64,000 nt of DNA from Axinella damicornis (Eukaryota; Porifera; Demospongiae; Axinellida; Axinellidae), in NCBI GenBank assembly GCA_963931865.1, contig OZ007508.1, forward strand, positions 11,034,781 through 11,098,780, in the 5' to 3' direction. The position numbers and the translations under genes were made by a program. Below the pieces are notes generated by a model. It was given only the letters and a program-made list of their open reading frames with translations, ran no database searches and was not told where the DNA came from. Positions 37,401-52,400 of the stretch are shown here, one piece after another (positions within the stretch are counted from its first letter, which is position 1; every line of letters begins with the position of its first letter).

Positions 37401-40400
37401 GTACGTTTAAGAGTGTTTTTGTGAACTGCTAGGCAGTGTCATTCTGTCTGTACGCTTGGTTTGGGCCTTTGTAGCTTCTTTTGCCGTTTTCCTGCTAGTG
37501 CATCAGTATGGTAAATTCGAAAATTCCTTGGCCATCCCTAAATAGAGAACGCTATCGCGTTCTCTGATAAACCATCACGGTGTGTTAGACTGCTGCTTCA
37601 GCTATTGCCAGAGGATGGGAACTTGACTGGTCTGCGCTCGGTAACACTTAACTCACTGTGACATGTAGTCAAGACACAGATCTGGCATCAGCAGAGAATG
37701 AGAAAGTCGCCCTCCGGTGGCGACAACAAAGACAGAGAGTTCTCCTGGACCTACCTACCAGACTGCTTCGGCTAACCTGATTCGCAGTTGCTGTGAAGTG
37801 CATGAGTGTACTTTTAGTCTCATAACTTCTAAGTCATGCTATGCTTTCCGTCACATTCAGATGACATGCACTGACAGTCATGCACATGCATCTGACACAT
37901 GCTCATGCAACTGCTCCATGCACATTCGACAACTGTACTCGCTCAGGCTAGCCCCACAATGTTCTGCATTCGTCTAGTATATATACTTTACTACAGTGAT
38001 GACGTAGTTGAAAGGTGCCCACCACAGTTTATATAGCGTAACCCACTAATTGGAAGTTATACCTGTCGTATAACTACCATACACCCTTGTCAGCACATTT
38101 TAGTGTACACAGAAGCCACTTTAGTATACTCAGGAAGTGCACTTAGAAGCCACTGTAGTACAAGCCAGTTGTACTGCCAGCTGCTGTGGTTTATCAGGAA
38201 CACACTGGGCTGTTATTCAATTAGAAGCCTTGGCTGCACCTCCGCTTCTAATTGAATAACCGCCTCATGTATTCCTGATAAACCACAGCAGCTGGCAGTA
38301 TAACTATAACATATATATAATATATATATATATGTATATATATATATTCAGGCGCGATGTGACTACGCTGCACGATTAGTTGCCTCGTGCTAAGGCACTC
38401 GGTACGTAATTAGCTTATTCAATTAGCGGTATGGTCTAAGATAGATAGACCCCTCCCTACAGGGAACTAACTGCCCTTGGGAAACCTCGGAAGTGCTAAT
38501 TGGGTCTCAGGCTGCATCCTCAACCCAATTAGCACTTCCACATTTCGTGGATGCTTAAGTTGTTAGTTCCCTGTAGGGAGTGATCTCACTTCGTCTGTAT
38601 GTTGACTACCCTCCCTGCTTTGTGTTGAGTAAGTTTGATTTCACTAGCTTACTCTCTGTGCGAGAAAAATATGCTTGAACAATGTCTGGCCACTCCCACC
38701 GCGCAACAAGCCCGTAACCTTAACACATTTGTAGAACTTGTTTTTGTTGACTATGTATGTGCTAACTGAGATATGCCTCACCACACCAAGCACACGACAA
38801 CGCATTTGTTTGTGCATACGTACATTGCAGGTTGAAATGCCTGGTAGTGCACCATTATTCAAGGAGGGATTTGTGATGAGGAAAAACATCATGGAGGGAT
38901 CACACAAAAAAGGTGGGTGCACTGCAGTACTTGCATTTGTCTTTGCCTGTAAGCTCCACCTTGGCTTACTTAGTGCCCTGACAGTTAAAATAGTATCAGA
39001 ACGTTTTTCACTGTGCCATATTCGTGTAAGGTTCCTGTTATACTGCAACAATGTATCTACATGTCAACATATCATATCCATACAGTAAATTAGAGCTGGG
39101 ACAATACGTATATTGATTTTGCAATATATCATCCATTTATGTACCCAATATCAATACGGCTTACTTAATACCGATATATCGATTTAAACCGATATCGAAT
39201 CCATATGGCAATTACTGAGTGCACATCTTTCACATGCATTGTTACATGTAATATTTAGATACCACTTTGCAGTGCATTACGGTTTTTAGTGCACAAGGGC
39301 AATCTAGTTAACGGTCGAGGGCGAGATAATGCACGAGCCGAAGGCGAGTGCATTATCCGCCCGAGACCGTTAACTAGATTGACCAAGTGCACTAAAGCCC
39401 GTAATGCACTGCAAACTGGTATCTAAACTACTTAGTGCAACTCACTGACCCGAGACAGCCTTTGATCTTTGAAAAGTGTGCATTATCTAGATAATGCACA
39501 CTAAAGTGTGCATTAAGCGATTTAATGCTCCGTCATGTGATCAATTCTGAGGCGTCTGATTCGTTGAGGGTCACGTGAGTAGCACTAAGTATGTGAAAAT
39601 GTACAGTTGTGTGAACCGTATGCTACTGAATACCAATCCAACGCACTACCCAATATATCGATATATCAGCAATAGTAAGTTCACAATAATCGATATACAA
39701 AAATTCAATATCGCCCAGCACTACAGTAAATGATATATAAATGCCAGTTTGCAGTGCAGTACGGTTTTAGTGCACGAGAGCAATCTAGTTAACGGTCGAG
39801 GGCGAGATAATGCACGAGCCGAAGGCGAGTGCATTGTCCTCCCGAGACCGTAAACTAGATTGCCCGAGTGCACTAAAGCCCATAATGCACTGCAAACTGG
39901 TATCTAAAGCTACTTAGTGCAACTCACTGACCCGAAACAGCCTTTGATCTTTGAAAAGTGTACACTATACCGTATTTCCGCGAATAGACGCCGCGGCGTT
40001 TATTTATTTCGTCGTTCAGTTCGGTGCGGCGACTATTCAAGGGCGGCGTTTATTACTTTGGGCAGTATGACCGCGCCACGTACACAGCATCCCTAGCTAG
40101 CTCCCCGTCGAATTGCGTGGTATGGCTCTTGCAAAAGTTGATCGAGAAACACACAAAACAACAACTCACAATGGGCAAGATTCGGCAAGTGCCGGCGTCT
40201 GAGCGCTTTGATTAGCCGTCGCTTTGCGGCAAAGCGATACACACGAGACGAGGACGATGGTGAAGATGCCTTCACTGGATGCATATGGAGGGGGATGACG
40301 ACGAGCTCGGGGACTCAGACTGTCTACCACGACTGCGTACAAAGTGGCGCCTGGCCACGCACGTACGTATACGTATATACGTGACTCGACGTGACTGCAG

Positions 40401-43400
40401 TACAAAGGCCACACACGTACGTATACGTATATACGTGACTCGACGTGACTGCAGTACAAAGGCCACGCACGTACGTATACGTACTCCGTTTATCGTCATA
40501 CTTTGCACACGTGCTAACCCGCCGCGGCGTTTATTCGAGGGCGGCGTTTATTTCACTCAGCGCCTCCAATTGTGCGGCGTTTATTCGAGGGCGGCGTCTA
40601 TTCGCGGAAATACGGTATACATAATACACACTAAAGTGTGCAATAAGCGATTTAATGCTCCGTCATGTGATCGATTCTGAGGTGTCTGATTCGTTGAGGG
40701 TCACATGAGTAGCACTAATAGGATTTATTGATATCATGTATATACGTATCTATATGGCGAGATGCTGCAATAATTATATCGACCTTTTAGCCTATCCAAA
40801 ACCGCATCACTTGTTTGTTTGCTACGTGTAAGTAAACCTGAAGTTGTAGTGACAGTAATCCATGCATTCCTCAGTAAAACACAATACTATACAGACCAGT
40901 TAATAGGCACATGCGCTTATCCAGGAGCCCATAACAGGAAGGAGCGTCAACTACCATAACTATCCATAGCAGAGTAGCAGCACACCACACTCCTTATACT
41001 GATTTGAATTGCTTGTGTTTGTGGTCTGTGTTATGTACGCTATCATGGATGATTGCTATGGTTAGTTTTTAACATGTCTGGGACCCCTCACAGGCTTCAT
41101 AACAAAGTAGGTGCGAGTTGTAGCCCTTCCATATAAGGCACTTTGTGCGACTGCTAACCTGGGATGGATGAAACCCTAGCAAGTACGGTAGTTTGCCGCT
41201 CATTCGCGCCGCTTCGCAGCACTCATAAGCTCCTGGCTTATCGCATGCAGCCGCAAGAAAGTATGCGCTTATTAGCGGCAACGGATGCAAGTGGACGAAG
41301 GTGCTGTGTTCCATGTCATAAGGAGTATGGTCCCCTACTGCATGTCAGCTTACACACGACGACAGAAACAATGGCTACGCCGTCCATTTTGCACGGTGTG
41401 TGCCTTGCGAACGGAGAGGTGGTAGTAGGCTACGTCCCTCGAGGGTTGTCATGTGTTTGCTATCCAGCTAAGTGCTTCTGCACAATCCGTCACAGTGTCT
41501 CGCTAACTCACGAACACAAATTGACACGTCAGCATTTTTTAGGCATATGCACTAATTTATTGATACGTAAGGACAAGAAGGAAGTGTGAACTTATTAAAA
41601 TTATGCGCTTAATTACTGGTCTCTATGCAGTTCTAGTTCCTTCATACGCACACAAAGCCGGAAGTAACTAATCAGCACCGCCCATTCAGTCACGACTTGG
41701 CAGTAAAACCTGCCAATATGGAGAAATCGTTGCCCAACTCGGTATTTTGGTCTTCTATTACCAAGAGCGCATGATGACATCACTGTCATTGGCAAAGTTT
41801 CAACAGAACCGTAGAAAAGAGCTGCCACCGTCACTAAACACGACTTGCGCTGGCTTATCTGGACCAATGCCACTCCGTTCAAATAGCGTTGACCAAGCAG
41901 TAACTCACCCCATCTTTAGCCTCGTTCCCAGGCCCGAGACGGCGAGGAGAAAAGGGCCTGGTTTCCACTGTTTGCGCATGCGCTAACTAGCGATGGAATT
42001 CCACAGGCACCGTGGACGTTCGATTATGTTTGTACACTTGTGACGTCGAAGTGGATAACGTGATCCGTACAGTAAACTAGCTAGTGAGTGCTTAGTAGTG
42101 GCGTGCGTTACAACAGCTCTCGATCGTGCTCTCCTATGTCCTCAGGCGGCAAGGCGCTCCTGAATTGAGCTAGAACAGCGACCTGCGATTGAACGATGGG
42201 ATGTTTTCGTGTGGCTACCGTCGCACCGACCAGGTGGAGTCGGTATGCTACCAGACTCTTCCGTTTGTTTTGAATAAAGGATGTCCGGTAAGTCTGCTGC
42301 TGGTGGCAATGCAATTGTGGTTGTGTCGCCCCTCATCTCGCGGATCGAGGACCAGTGTAGCAAAATAGGTAGCGTCACACACTCGACCATGTGACTTACA
42401 AAGACGTCATTTGCACCCTCCCCCTTATGAATAGTGTTACGGTTATAGATAATTAAGCGCATGCGCAAACAGTGGAAACCAGGCCCTTTTCTCCTCGCCG
42501 TCTCGGGCCTGGGAACGAGGCTACCCCATCTTCTCTGCTGATTTTGACATCCTGGACTGTCAGGCTTGGGCAACAACTCATAATGAAGTTCTTTCACATC
42601 GATAAGAACAGTTGCAAGTAGACATTGCGTCGTGAGTTCAAGCCCTTCAAATTCCACTTGTACAAGTACAAGACTAGGCCTCAATTGAGCTCATGTGTTT
42701 TATTTTTGTCTCAGCACCGAAGTGCCGAGACACAGTGCTGGATGCGTAGGTACGTACGTACGTACATATGTCGCTTTTCGCAATGCGGCCGCGCAAGTGC
42801 AGCAGCCTGCTCTACACTCTTAATAGGGTGTCAAACGTATTTATAGCTTGCAAGTAGAACTCACAAGTGATTATGGGTTTTGCTTGGCTTCTCATGCATG
42901 AATCCACTGACAATGAATACTCACTCGTCCTTGTACACAGTGTGCTGCACTCAGCCATCCCAAGTGCACACTAACTACACACACTCAGCTCTAGCTAGAC
43001 AGATAATTGCTGAAAGAATTGGTGAAGGTGTTGCCCACCAGGCTCTGACTAATCATCAAGCCCAGACACAACCATACTGCTTTCACCCTTTGGGTGAACA
43101 TTCCCACCTCACCCTGACCCACCCATTGCTCACACAGAACCTCCAAGGATATTGACACTGACTTAAGCTGAAAGCCTCATAGCTACCAGGTTTTTCAGTC
43201 ATAAAGGATAAACAGCTGCCATGTCCTCTGCATGATTCTAGCTGATACCAAGTCGTGCCGAGACACATCAAGTCTTTTTAAAGACTCACTTGTTAGTTCA
43301 TGCAAGAGATTCCACCTGTTTCAATTTTTTGCCCGTTACACGCTCTCCTCCTCCTCACCGCAATAATAGTGATGCCATCATGCGCTCTTGCTATTAATTG

Positions 43401-46400
43401 CATCCTCCTCCTGGAGTTCACAGTTATGATGTACGATTATCCCTCACAGTTCCAAGGGGAAAGAGGCAATGGAAACCCTACTATGCCCATCTCAAAGGAT
43501 TTCTACTCTACTTTGCTCCTGTAAGTGTGGGTATACTATTGGAAAGTAGCATTACTTTGGCCATGGTTGAACTACTATATTTTGGAAACTTTTTGTGATT
43601 ACAATTGTTCACATGACAATTATTTGTGACGAAAAATTGTGTTTTTTAACGACCCTGAGCTTGCTGTACTTGCCGTACTTTCACTCACGCCAACCCAGCT
43701 TCTTCGGAAACTCAAGCTGCTGCGGACCCATGATAGTGGCAAACGTACTTGCTTATATTCTGGCCCGCTCCTTCGCACCATTCTCAGTGTGCTGCTCCTG
43801 CATTCTGTACCTCTCAGTTGACTTGAGCAATACATACTTTGAGAAAGTATTTCAGTATTGAGTCAGGTTGGAAATCCATCATTTGATGAAATGTGTGCAG
43901 CAATGTACACAGGTGAAGCACATGTGTTCCAGCTATTCTAGTGACGAACATTTTCCCGATATGGCAAGTTATATTGACATCAGGTAGACAGATGGTAGAC
44001 ACTTGAGGGCAGCCAAAGCCATTTCTTGTAATGTCAGTCTGAGGGCTGTGGGTCAGAATATTCTCAAGGCAGCATCATTACCATTCATTGTTCACGAGAC
44101 ACAAAAGGGAATTACATGTACTATGGTCGGGCATCACTCCCATGTGTCTTCCATCTGTCTACCTGATGTCGCTACACATGACCAACACTCCCAAGCCTCC
44201 TGGCTCCGTATTTGCATGCTGCCAGCGATCACCACTGGAGGTGGGAAGGCCTGGGAACAAGTGATCCTTGGGTAACCATCTGATTCTGAAAGTTCTGACT
44301 TTAACTATTATCAGTATGCTAGCTGAGCTTGTAAATGCATGAAAAGAAAGCCATGCCTCCATGGTGTCATAGTCTCGATCGATCTAGCCTCATTCCCAGG
44401 CTGTAATGGGAAACGGCCTTGCAAGTTAGAATTCAAACTGTTACTTCCGCTGCCTGAGAGTTGGCAGATTTCAGAGCTATGTCACATGACAACAGTAAAC
44501 CAAATTGCATCATGTGTTGAAACGTCGCAGTCATATTACACGAGCCATCATCGCAATAGTCGTTTGCTAGATAGCGATATTGTAGTCGCTCTGCACAAGG
44601 ATTTTTGTTCGTTCGTCTTCTACTTGCCTTACGTCGCAGAGCCACAAGCAGGAAAGGACCGTTCTCACCTGGTGGAAGTACGTATCAGAAGTATCACCTG
44701 GATTCTCTGCTTGAGTGAGGTATGCAATTGCCATGTCCATATACAGCTTGAACTCCGGAAGTTGCCAGACCATTTCTTCTAACGGCCTGGGAACAAGGCT
44801 ACGATAGATCTGGACAACAACGGGTTGATAGAATTCCTTGTATCAGTATTGAGCTTGCAGATGACAGATTGTAATATTACGAAGAGTAATATTTTGAATA
44901 GCGTGTGACTGATTTGTAACTCACGCGACAGTTACTACACAAGTAGGAGTATCCTTCGTTTATCACATGAATGATGACGCGCGCCTGAAGTGAACGGTTT
45001 CACCCCCACAATGTTACCAGTCTCTCTTCTCCCTTCCGAGAACGAGACCCTAGGAACGAGGCTACAGTAATTTGGCCCCTGACCCAAGCCACCCCCAGCA
45101 TGGATCGCTTCCAGTATTAGGCACGTGAAGGGAGGGTCTTTTCTAGTTGCTACATACAACTCAAGTAGGTGTTAGAATACTCAAGTCTGTTGAAGCAAGT
45201 TACTAACTGTGCTGTTGTCAAAGATACGGTGGATGCATATAGGGAAAAGGGTGGAGAACTCACCATTTTTCAATATGTTGTGCCTTATCTGTGAAGACGC
45301 ATTCCTGTCTCTCTGCACTTCCTAAAGGGCCTCCGGGCTAAAGAATGCCTCCGTTCTCTACCCTTCTGTCAATGTCACCACCCTGATTTTCGGCACCAAG
45401 GCCAACTCCAGGCTCTTACAGGTAGCACAAGTGTCCATGGTCTACATCAAGAGCACATAAGTAGGTCGGGGGCTCGACCTACTTATGCACTCTTGTCTAC
45501 ATCAAGAGGTGCAAAGCGGTTCCCCTAATACTGCCGCTCTTCTCAGGAGGTAGTCATCCATTACAGTAGAATGAAACACAGTTTGTCCTTTCACCAGCTC
45601 TCTCACGGCTTCGAGCTGTCCGACTTCATCATAGCCAGTTGCTATACACATCCTCGGCAATACTCACATACAGCAGTTGGCTAGCATGAATTAGTGCACA
45701 GCACACTCGGCGTCAACACTCCAAATGTCATTACTAGCCCATCAGCCAAACAGATTCAGCCGTAATTACTAAATACTGATTTTTATGTTGCAACTTAACC
45801 AGACTCTCCTTCCCCACGTGTGATACTGAAAGCAATCCATGCCGCATGGAATGTCACATCTTCACACACATGCCCACACAAACACAGCCAAATGGAGAGC
45901 TTCACCTTGATGACACGAGTTCAGCAGTGACTATTTGCCACTGCTTGGCCATGAGGGCTGCTGACTACCACAAGAAGGCATCTGTGGTCCGGATCACCAC
46001 ATCAGACTGGCATGCTTTTCTCCTCCAAACTGGGTGAGCTGTTAGTTCTATTACCTATGTGGCAGTCCCAGGTAGATTTGTTCCGCAATGAAATTATTGA
46101 GATAGACGTGATTATTTTTAATGCCCCATTCCATGTACAACCACTAGAACATGGGACAAATTGTTGCTCATGAACCATGCAAGCTGTGGACATGGGAATT
46201 GCACCACTGGATAGAGCAAAGATCAATGTTGTCATGGTGGTCTTTTGCATTGGGTGACAACCATATTGTGCTTGGAACTTCCAAACGAACCATTTTATGC
46301 CTATGCGTATGTGACTTCGTGCAACACTAATTCACGAACCATAACACCTGTGGACATGGGGTTTGCAGTAGCAGCTAGAGCAAGTATTGGTCTTTCAAGT

Positions 46401-49400
46401 TGTCTGTTTATGTTGGGTGTTTACCCCAAGCCCTCCACCATACCCCCTCAGAGCGGCCATATAGTCTCCAACCCAGATCCATGTCCAGTGTAGACCCTGG
46501 CCTGGCCCGGCACGCCGCCGAAGAACAGTCCGGCTGATTTGTTATTAACATATCAATGTATCAATGTTCTCGTCCACTGATCTGAGTCTCAAGGTTGTAC
46601 TTCTCGTACTGTCAAGCCCTCACAGCAAATAAAAACTGAATTGGCCGGCAGGAAACCTGCAACATTCCTGAACGTGACATGTTCCGGTGCGTACAATGCT
46701 GTATGTACGTACGTGCATATTATATGGTGGGAAATGGATCCCCCATTCATTGCGTTGCGCTAATCAAGATAACCCGTGGGTATGCAAGCGGTTATGGTTA
46801 TTCATTCGCTGCTGGAATTAAGTTCTGAACTAGCCTCGGTCCCAGGCTCTCTCCTCAAGACCAAAAGCCTGGGAACAAGGCTATTTCTGAACATCCCTCA
46901 TCCAGACAAAATGCACTTTTGCAAACCCTTTGGTTATTTTAGCAACTACTTGACGTCAACTATGTAGATATAATTGACAAGCCAGTACTTAGTTCAAGTG
47001 GTTGCTAAAATAACCTTTTGCTTCATTGATCAGACCACTAATGGCACATTAGAAGCACAGTATACATAATAGACATATGTGACCTGGTGAGTGAAAATCC
47101 AGTTCATCCTGCATTTAATATTGAGTTAGCACCGGAAATCAGAATAGCTTCCTTTCACCATGCCACAGAGCAAATTTCAAAGCGATCGGTCATCCAGTTG
47201 CTGAGATACAGCTCAAAACTCACACGGCATACATAAGGTTGCTTTTCATGTAAATGGTTAATGTTGCTAACGGTATGTCTGTATGCTATCCGTATTACGT
47301 GTCGTCCATTGTGATATAGATGGACGCGTGTTTAGTACATGCTTTAGCTAGTTAGCTGTGCTTCTCGCGACTCATTCAGCTATGTCAGACGGAGTGTAAT
47401 GGACAGAATAAGCCAGAGGACAGCACGAAATGACACCGTTTATGGTAAGTAATGCATTCTGTGTCAATAGCAATGCCTTCCATGTACTAATTTACAGAAT
47501 GTATGCACGATGATGTAGCTTGAGTTTGGGCTTATAATGTCGGAATGGAAGTAGATCTGGGCTTTATACTCAGCTACCTTGTAGTCCAAGGGTCTGCTGC
47601 TGCGTTGCTGTAATCTTTTAGCCATAAACTTGCTTCGTGACTATAATCGGCTCTATCTGAAAATCAATTATTGCGGGATGTGCCGGGTAGTCCCTCAGCG
47701 GGTCACATAATAGTGTATGTGTCATAATTTTATTGATCTCTCCCTCTATGCATGCTGTACAATACAGGAATGTAACTGATATGCAACAGTGGATAGGAGC
47801 AATCAACAAGGCAGCTGCACTCTACTCCTCCCCACCTCTAGCAGCCCCCGTCTCTTCAAGGTATGTGAAATAATAGAAACATAGGGGCGATCCTGATTGA
47901 ACCCCACATTATCGTGATCTCAGGATGTCTGTCAGGTGTCTGTTTAGTGTATACGACCGTATATCCATGTCGAAAGTCATAATGTTGCACAGCATGCATG
48001 CTAGACTGGACTGGTTATCAAGCATTGCATGATAGGGGTGGAGCCTCTACAGTTGCACTGGTAAATGTATATGGATGAACTACGTAGTACAACCTGGTGA
48101 GGCCATGGTGAGGTGTGTTTAACACTTTGAATGCGGTGAGCGTATATATACCTCGTACGTACTTAACTTCCCATCTACCCACTTTCCACACTTTCGAGCG
48201 ATTACCATGCAAACTTACAAAGCTTAAGGGTATGCCCCTCTAATGAACAGTAAGAATGCTAGGCCCCACCTTTCAACTGACAACATCACTCCAGGAAGGC
48301 AGGAAGGGGCGGTACTAGATTGAGTACAGTTGTGAAACAATGGAGGTTTTTCTCGAGTAGGCAGTGATTGACCCAGCAATTCTGCCTCCAATTTACACAG
48401 GAATCGGTTAGCCTTGAACCCAGGTTCGAGGCTAAGGCATCGGTGAGTTAAGTTTCTTGGACAGCAAATGCCAAGTGCATAAAAGGCTTCTTACATAGGG
48501 ATTGATAGCCTCAGAAAATGGCTTCAAAATCAGACAGCTAAACTGTTATAGCTACCATCAACACTTCAGACAAGTGAATCTGACCTCTTACATGCACTCT
48601 ATGCACACTAATCAAGCTGCTGACAAGATTGTAGAGGAGTTAGCATGCTTGCCACTTATTCCCCGTCTACACATCACAAAATACCCGTGCTTGCATGGTT
48701 TAGTACAGTTCGGCACGGTTATTAAATTTCTGTTGAAATGCGAACATAATTGTACTGAACCGTACTGGGATAACCGTTCTTGGACCACCTAACCTTGCTG
48801 TGCCAGCACGGTTAGAACGGTTGCAGTTACGGTCTCAATTCAGTGCCTGAACTACGGTATGACCACAGTGAGCACCTACTGAGTGTGCAATGTACCTGGG
48901 ACGAACCCACTCTCTCCTTGGTGCTTTCAGATATACTAGCTGAGAATACAGTGTGTTGTCTTGCTCTGCGTTGTCTGAACATCGTACCCAGACTGGCCTG
49001 CCTTCTACTCCAACGGCAGATCGGGAAACTTTCCGCAAATGCGAAGTAGCCATAGTGCTCTAGCTCGCAATAGAAGCACTTATACTGGTGCGCAAGTGTT
49101 CAATCACACCATCAATAATTGCTCGTTCAGCATGATTATTTCTGATGTCGTGTAAACGCACACCATCACTGTTTCAAGCAAGGTACAGTGCGGCACGGAT
49201 CGGTTATATTTGTGTCGTGTAAACAAGGTATTAGACTGGCTGACTGGATAATCAATTAATCCGCTTCTGTTAGTGGTTTTGTAAGTTCCACTTCCACGTC
49301 CAAAGGGTAAATAACCAGTGTTTCTTTACAATTATAGCAGTGAACATATGTGACCCGCTGAGGGATAACCCGGCACATCCCGCAATTATTGATTTCGTGT

Positions 49401-52400
49401 TAGAGGCAATTATAGTCACAAAGCAACATTTCGGCGAAAGCGCGGTTATTACAGCAACGGGTCAGCAGACCCATGGACTACAAGATATCAGAGTATAAAG
49501 CCTGGATCTACTTGCATTCCGGCGTTATAAGCCCGAACTCAAGCTATATCGTCGTGCATAAATTAGTATACGGAAGGCGTTGCTACGCACACAGAACGAA
49601 CTACTTACCACAAATGGTGCCATTTCACGCTGTCCTCTGGTTTATTCTGTCCATTTTCACTCCGTCTGACCTAGCTATCTACCGGATGAGTCGCGAAAAA
49701 CACGGCTAGCTAGCTTCAGCACGAACTAAACGCGTCCAGCTACTTAACAATGGACGACACGTAACACGGATAGTATACGGAAAATAATCACATACTTCAC
49801 ACGGAAAGTAGTTTTGCGTATTCCGCGTGCGTTTCCAGCTGTATCTTGGCAACTGGATAACCGATCGCTTTGATATTTGCTCTACGGCAAGATGAAAGGT
49901 AGCTGTTATGATTTCCGGTGTTAACTCAATTTTTTCAAAATGCGGGATGTGCCGGGTTTTCGCTCAGCGGGTCACATATGTCACATGAAATCATCCAAAG
50001 GGTAAATACCGTATTTATGCTAATAGAACAATATAAAAATACAGAATTCACTACTGTAGGATTGGACTCATAGAAATTTCAGGAAGTTAATTTGTATCGC
50101 TAGATTGGATGGACCATTGTATTAGATAGAAGTGCGCATCGAACTGCCATGCCACGTACTGCATTTCGAGTGTTTGTGACTGTTGTGACTGCACTATTCC
50201 AGGAACTGGGCGTCTATTGCCATGTGCTGCGCAATGTATTTTGAGCGCAATGTATTTTGAGCGGTTGTGGCTGTTATTCCAGGAACAAGGACATCAACTG
50301 CCATGCCACGCTGGCATTCTTGGGCTACAGTAATACCAAGAAATGGGCATCATCAACCACCATGTGCTGAATTTCGAGATACCGTATAGCGCTTAAATTT
50401 CGTGGGTCTAAATTTTTGCAAATTTCGCGAATTACAGGTCATTCTCGAAATTATTTCCAAGAATATTTTGACAAGTGTTGTGCGCCTACAGCTACGTACG
50501 CGGACAGTATTCCAGCGTACGCGCGCGACACTGGTCACAGCTAGCTTGATGGCTCTGTTTGTGTACTGTGAGGATGCACAGTAGTCAAAGTGTAAGCTTC
50601 CGGATCCACATGGAGAGTTCTCCCAAGAGGTACCATCTGACATGTGCGGTATCTGCCAATACTGAAGCTGCCAGCTCGATCCGGCGAAGGTTAGGGGAAC
50701 GCGCAGGTATCTGAAAACAAACTCTGAGAGCGTCGCAGAATACAACGCATTGACGAAGTGGTCTGTGGTATCTAGTTGAGTTCAGCGTGCACGGAAGTCT
50801 TCAAGTGCAGTACGTATACGTATCAGGTGAGTATAGTACACCACGCCCATTGTGTGGGCGTGGCATTTTACCGCGAATTCGTTCAACAAAATGTTCTCGA
50901 AGAGCGATTCGCGAAAAATTAGACCCGCGAAATATAAGCGCCATACGGTAACTCATTTGTGATGCCACATACTGCATTTTCAAACTGACTATGAATAGTG
51001 TATGTGTACTTGTAACGGCAGTTGTAGTACATTTCCTGGTACCAGTACATTGGAATCACAGAAAACAATTAGTGTCCTGAGCTACAGCTTAATTGGATTA
51101 GTGGAAATTCGAATTTCTACCACTAGATCAGATGTACTGTTTTTATAGCATAATTACCGTAACCAGTGTTTCAACATAAATGTGACATGGAATCACTGAT
51201 ATGAGGATGTGCAGAACTTCATCAATACTGGGTCCAGAACTTAACAAGTTGTAAAAGACTGTAATGACAGTTGGCTGACAACAATCAACACATATATCTA
51301 TTGCCCATGATGATGCCGTACTGCCAGTATGGTTGGTTCAGTTTCAACTTGGCCACTTTTCAGAGCGCCAAAAGTTTCTTGCACCGTATACAGTTAGTGC
51401 TACTCACGTGACCCTCAACGAATCAGACGCCTCAGAATCGATCACATGACGGAGCATTGTGCATTATCTAGATAATGCACCTTTAGTGTGCATTATCTAG
51501 ATAATGCACACTTTTCAAAGATCAAAGGCTGTCTCGGGTCGGTGAGTTGCACTAAGTAGTTTAGATACCAGTTTGCAGTGCGTTACGGGCTTATAGTGCA
51601 CTCGGGCAATCTAGTTAACGGTCTCGGGCGGATAATGCACTCGCCTTCGGCTCGTGCATTATCTCGCCCTCGACCGTTAACTAGATTGCCCTCATGCACT
51701 AAAACCCGTAATGCACTGCAAAGTGGTATCTAAATAATGTTTGCTTGGCATCGTGACCAGCAGACTGGTCGCAGCCACATGCATGTAAGCAACCTTCAAT
51801 TTAGATTGCCGTGAAGATGGCTGTAATTCACAGTTCTACCCATTATTGTAATGTGCAAATTCTCAATTTCTGTTGTGGCTATGTAACCAAGCTGTGTCCA
51901 TCCAAACCACATTTAAACATTTACATGTAATCATTCGGTTGCAGTTCGCACTTTCAGAAGCCTACCTTTCCCCTGGCCCCCACCAAGAACAGTGAAGTAA
52001 GTCAAATCTCCAGTGAATGTTGCTACACTTCTAATGTGGGCTGTTATTCAATTCGTGAACCTTGACGGAACTACTTTAGGTTATCAGTTGTGACAGTCAT
52101 CACAGCCTGGACTCTAGTGTCCATTTAGTCATTGTAGTAAAGCTACCACTAGCAACTGCATGACCGTCGCACAGTATCACATCAGATTCTACAGTACCAG
52201 GGGTTCAAGGATGCGTGTATGCATGTGCTATGCAATCTCAAGGTTGCACTTGCACAACGTTGAGTGGGGTCTTGCACAGTGTTGAGTTTGGGTGGGAAAT
52301 CTCAGAATTCCATTTTGCACGGCATAATTGCGCTACTCACAGATGCACAGATAAATGTCAGTGTATGGATAAATAGGTTCACAGATTATAGCTCCATTCC

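Noticed and set aside
41164..41589. 141-codon ORF
   Set aside because: No recognisable domain and no support. It is kept as unassigned sequence.
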